In this document: positions 6,075 through 6,154 of the stretch, piece after piece
How the letters are laid out: each line of letters begins with the position of its first letter
Numbering within the stretch: position 1 is the stretch's first letter
Source of the DNA: Acidobacteriaceae bacterium
Lineage (GTDB): Bacteria; Acidobacteriota; Terriglobia; Terriglobales; Acidobacteriaceae
Assembly (NCBI GenBank): GCA_003152795.1
Contig: PMBA01000207.1
Coordinates: 13,595 to 19,748, forward strand
Direction: 5' to 3'
DNA: 6,154 bases
The notes under the pieces: generated by a model
What the model was told of the DNA's origin: nothing
Seen by the model: only the letters and a program-made list of their open reading frames with translations
The model's database searches: none
Translations under genes and position numbers: made by a program

Positions 6075-6154
6075 ATGTTGATCTGCGATCTGCTCAAGAA
6101 TCAAGTCACCGTCTCCGCCGAAGCCCACCAGACCGTGCTCGAAGTCGCCAGCAT
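6075..6154 (+). CDS. Probable CBS-domain protein, N-terminal fragment (runs off right edge)
   Basis: The 26 codons in the window read MLICDLLKNQ followed by VTVSAEAHQTVLEVAS, and the next codon begins AT. The pattern 'hydrophobic-x-DLL/M...VTVS-x-x-x-TVLEVA' is the usual opening of a CBS domain, in which a short strand and helix lead into an adenosine-nucleotide-binding pair of motifs (family knowledge). Proteins of this type are often small cytoplasmic CBS-pair proteins that sense adenine nucleotides, or regulatory extensions of larger enzymes; which one applies cannot be told here. The start has a well-spaced GGGAG. The frame is open upstream to an in-frame TGA at 6021-6023, and the only other ATG is at 6069. 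Only a short fragment is available, so the family call is tentative. Confidence 0.5.
   Translation, partial: MLICDLLKNQVTVSAEAHQTVLEVAS

Overview
The window (about 60% G+C) looks like ordinary chromosomal DNA from a free-living Gram-negative bacterium, most likely an acidobacterium. That placement is an inference from three things: the protein character (a PafA-like phosphatase, a class 1B-type dihydroorotate dehydrogenase, exported Asp-box propellers and DUF58 proteins), the base composition, and short imperfect palindromic intergenic repeats. No single marker proves it. I see no phage, transposase, CRISPR array, rRNA or tRNA.

Layout: bases 1-62 are the first codons of serS on the minus strand. 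An intergenic region (63-222) contains a GC-rich imperfect inverted repeat and separates serS from a divergent two-gene unit on the plus strand. This unit is an exported PafA-type alkaline phosphatase (223-1848) joined by an ATGA overlap to pyrD (1845-2777). A strikingly AT-rich palindrome with a 24-nt internal period (2786-2882) lies between pyrD and a convergent minus-strand gene for an exported Asp-box (BNR-like) beta-propeller protein (2895-4208). The divergent region 4209-4407 carries a good sigma-70-like promoter for the propeller gene and G and C homopolymer tracts. It is followed by a membrane DUF58 protein on the plus strand (start 4408 preferred, 4330 possible, end 5895). After about 180 bases of intergenic sequence, the first 26 codons of a probable CBS-domain protein run off the right edge.

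How the genes work together: only the phosphatase-pyrD pair shows evidence of coupled expression (4-base overlap, with the pyrD Shine-Dalgarno inside the last phosphatase codons). A secreted phosphatase could release nucleosides or phosphate outside the cytoplasm while PyrD makes pyrimidines de novo. That link is speculative, and the overlap may simply be genome compaction. The PyrK partner expected for class 1B enzymes is not in the window. The DUF58 gene also lacks its usual MoxR ATPase neighbour here. I found no convincing new multi-gene system. The points most worth a second look are the two structured intergenic repeats, the phosphatase-pyrD coupling, the DUF58 protein with an extra membrane pair and no classical MIDAS motif, and a possible unannotated small ORF near 5921-6097.
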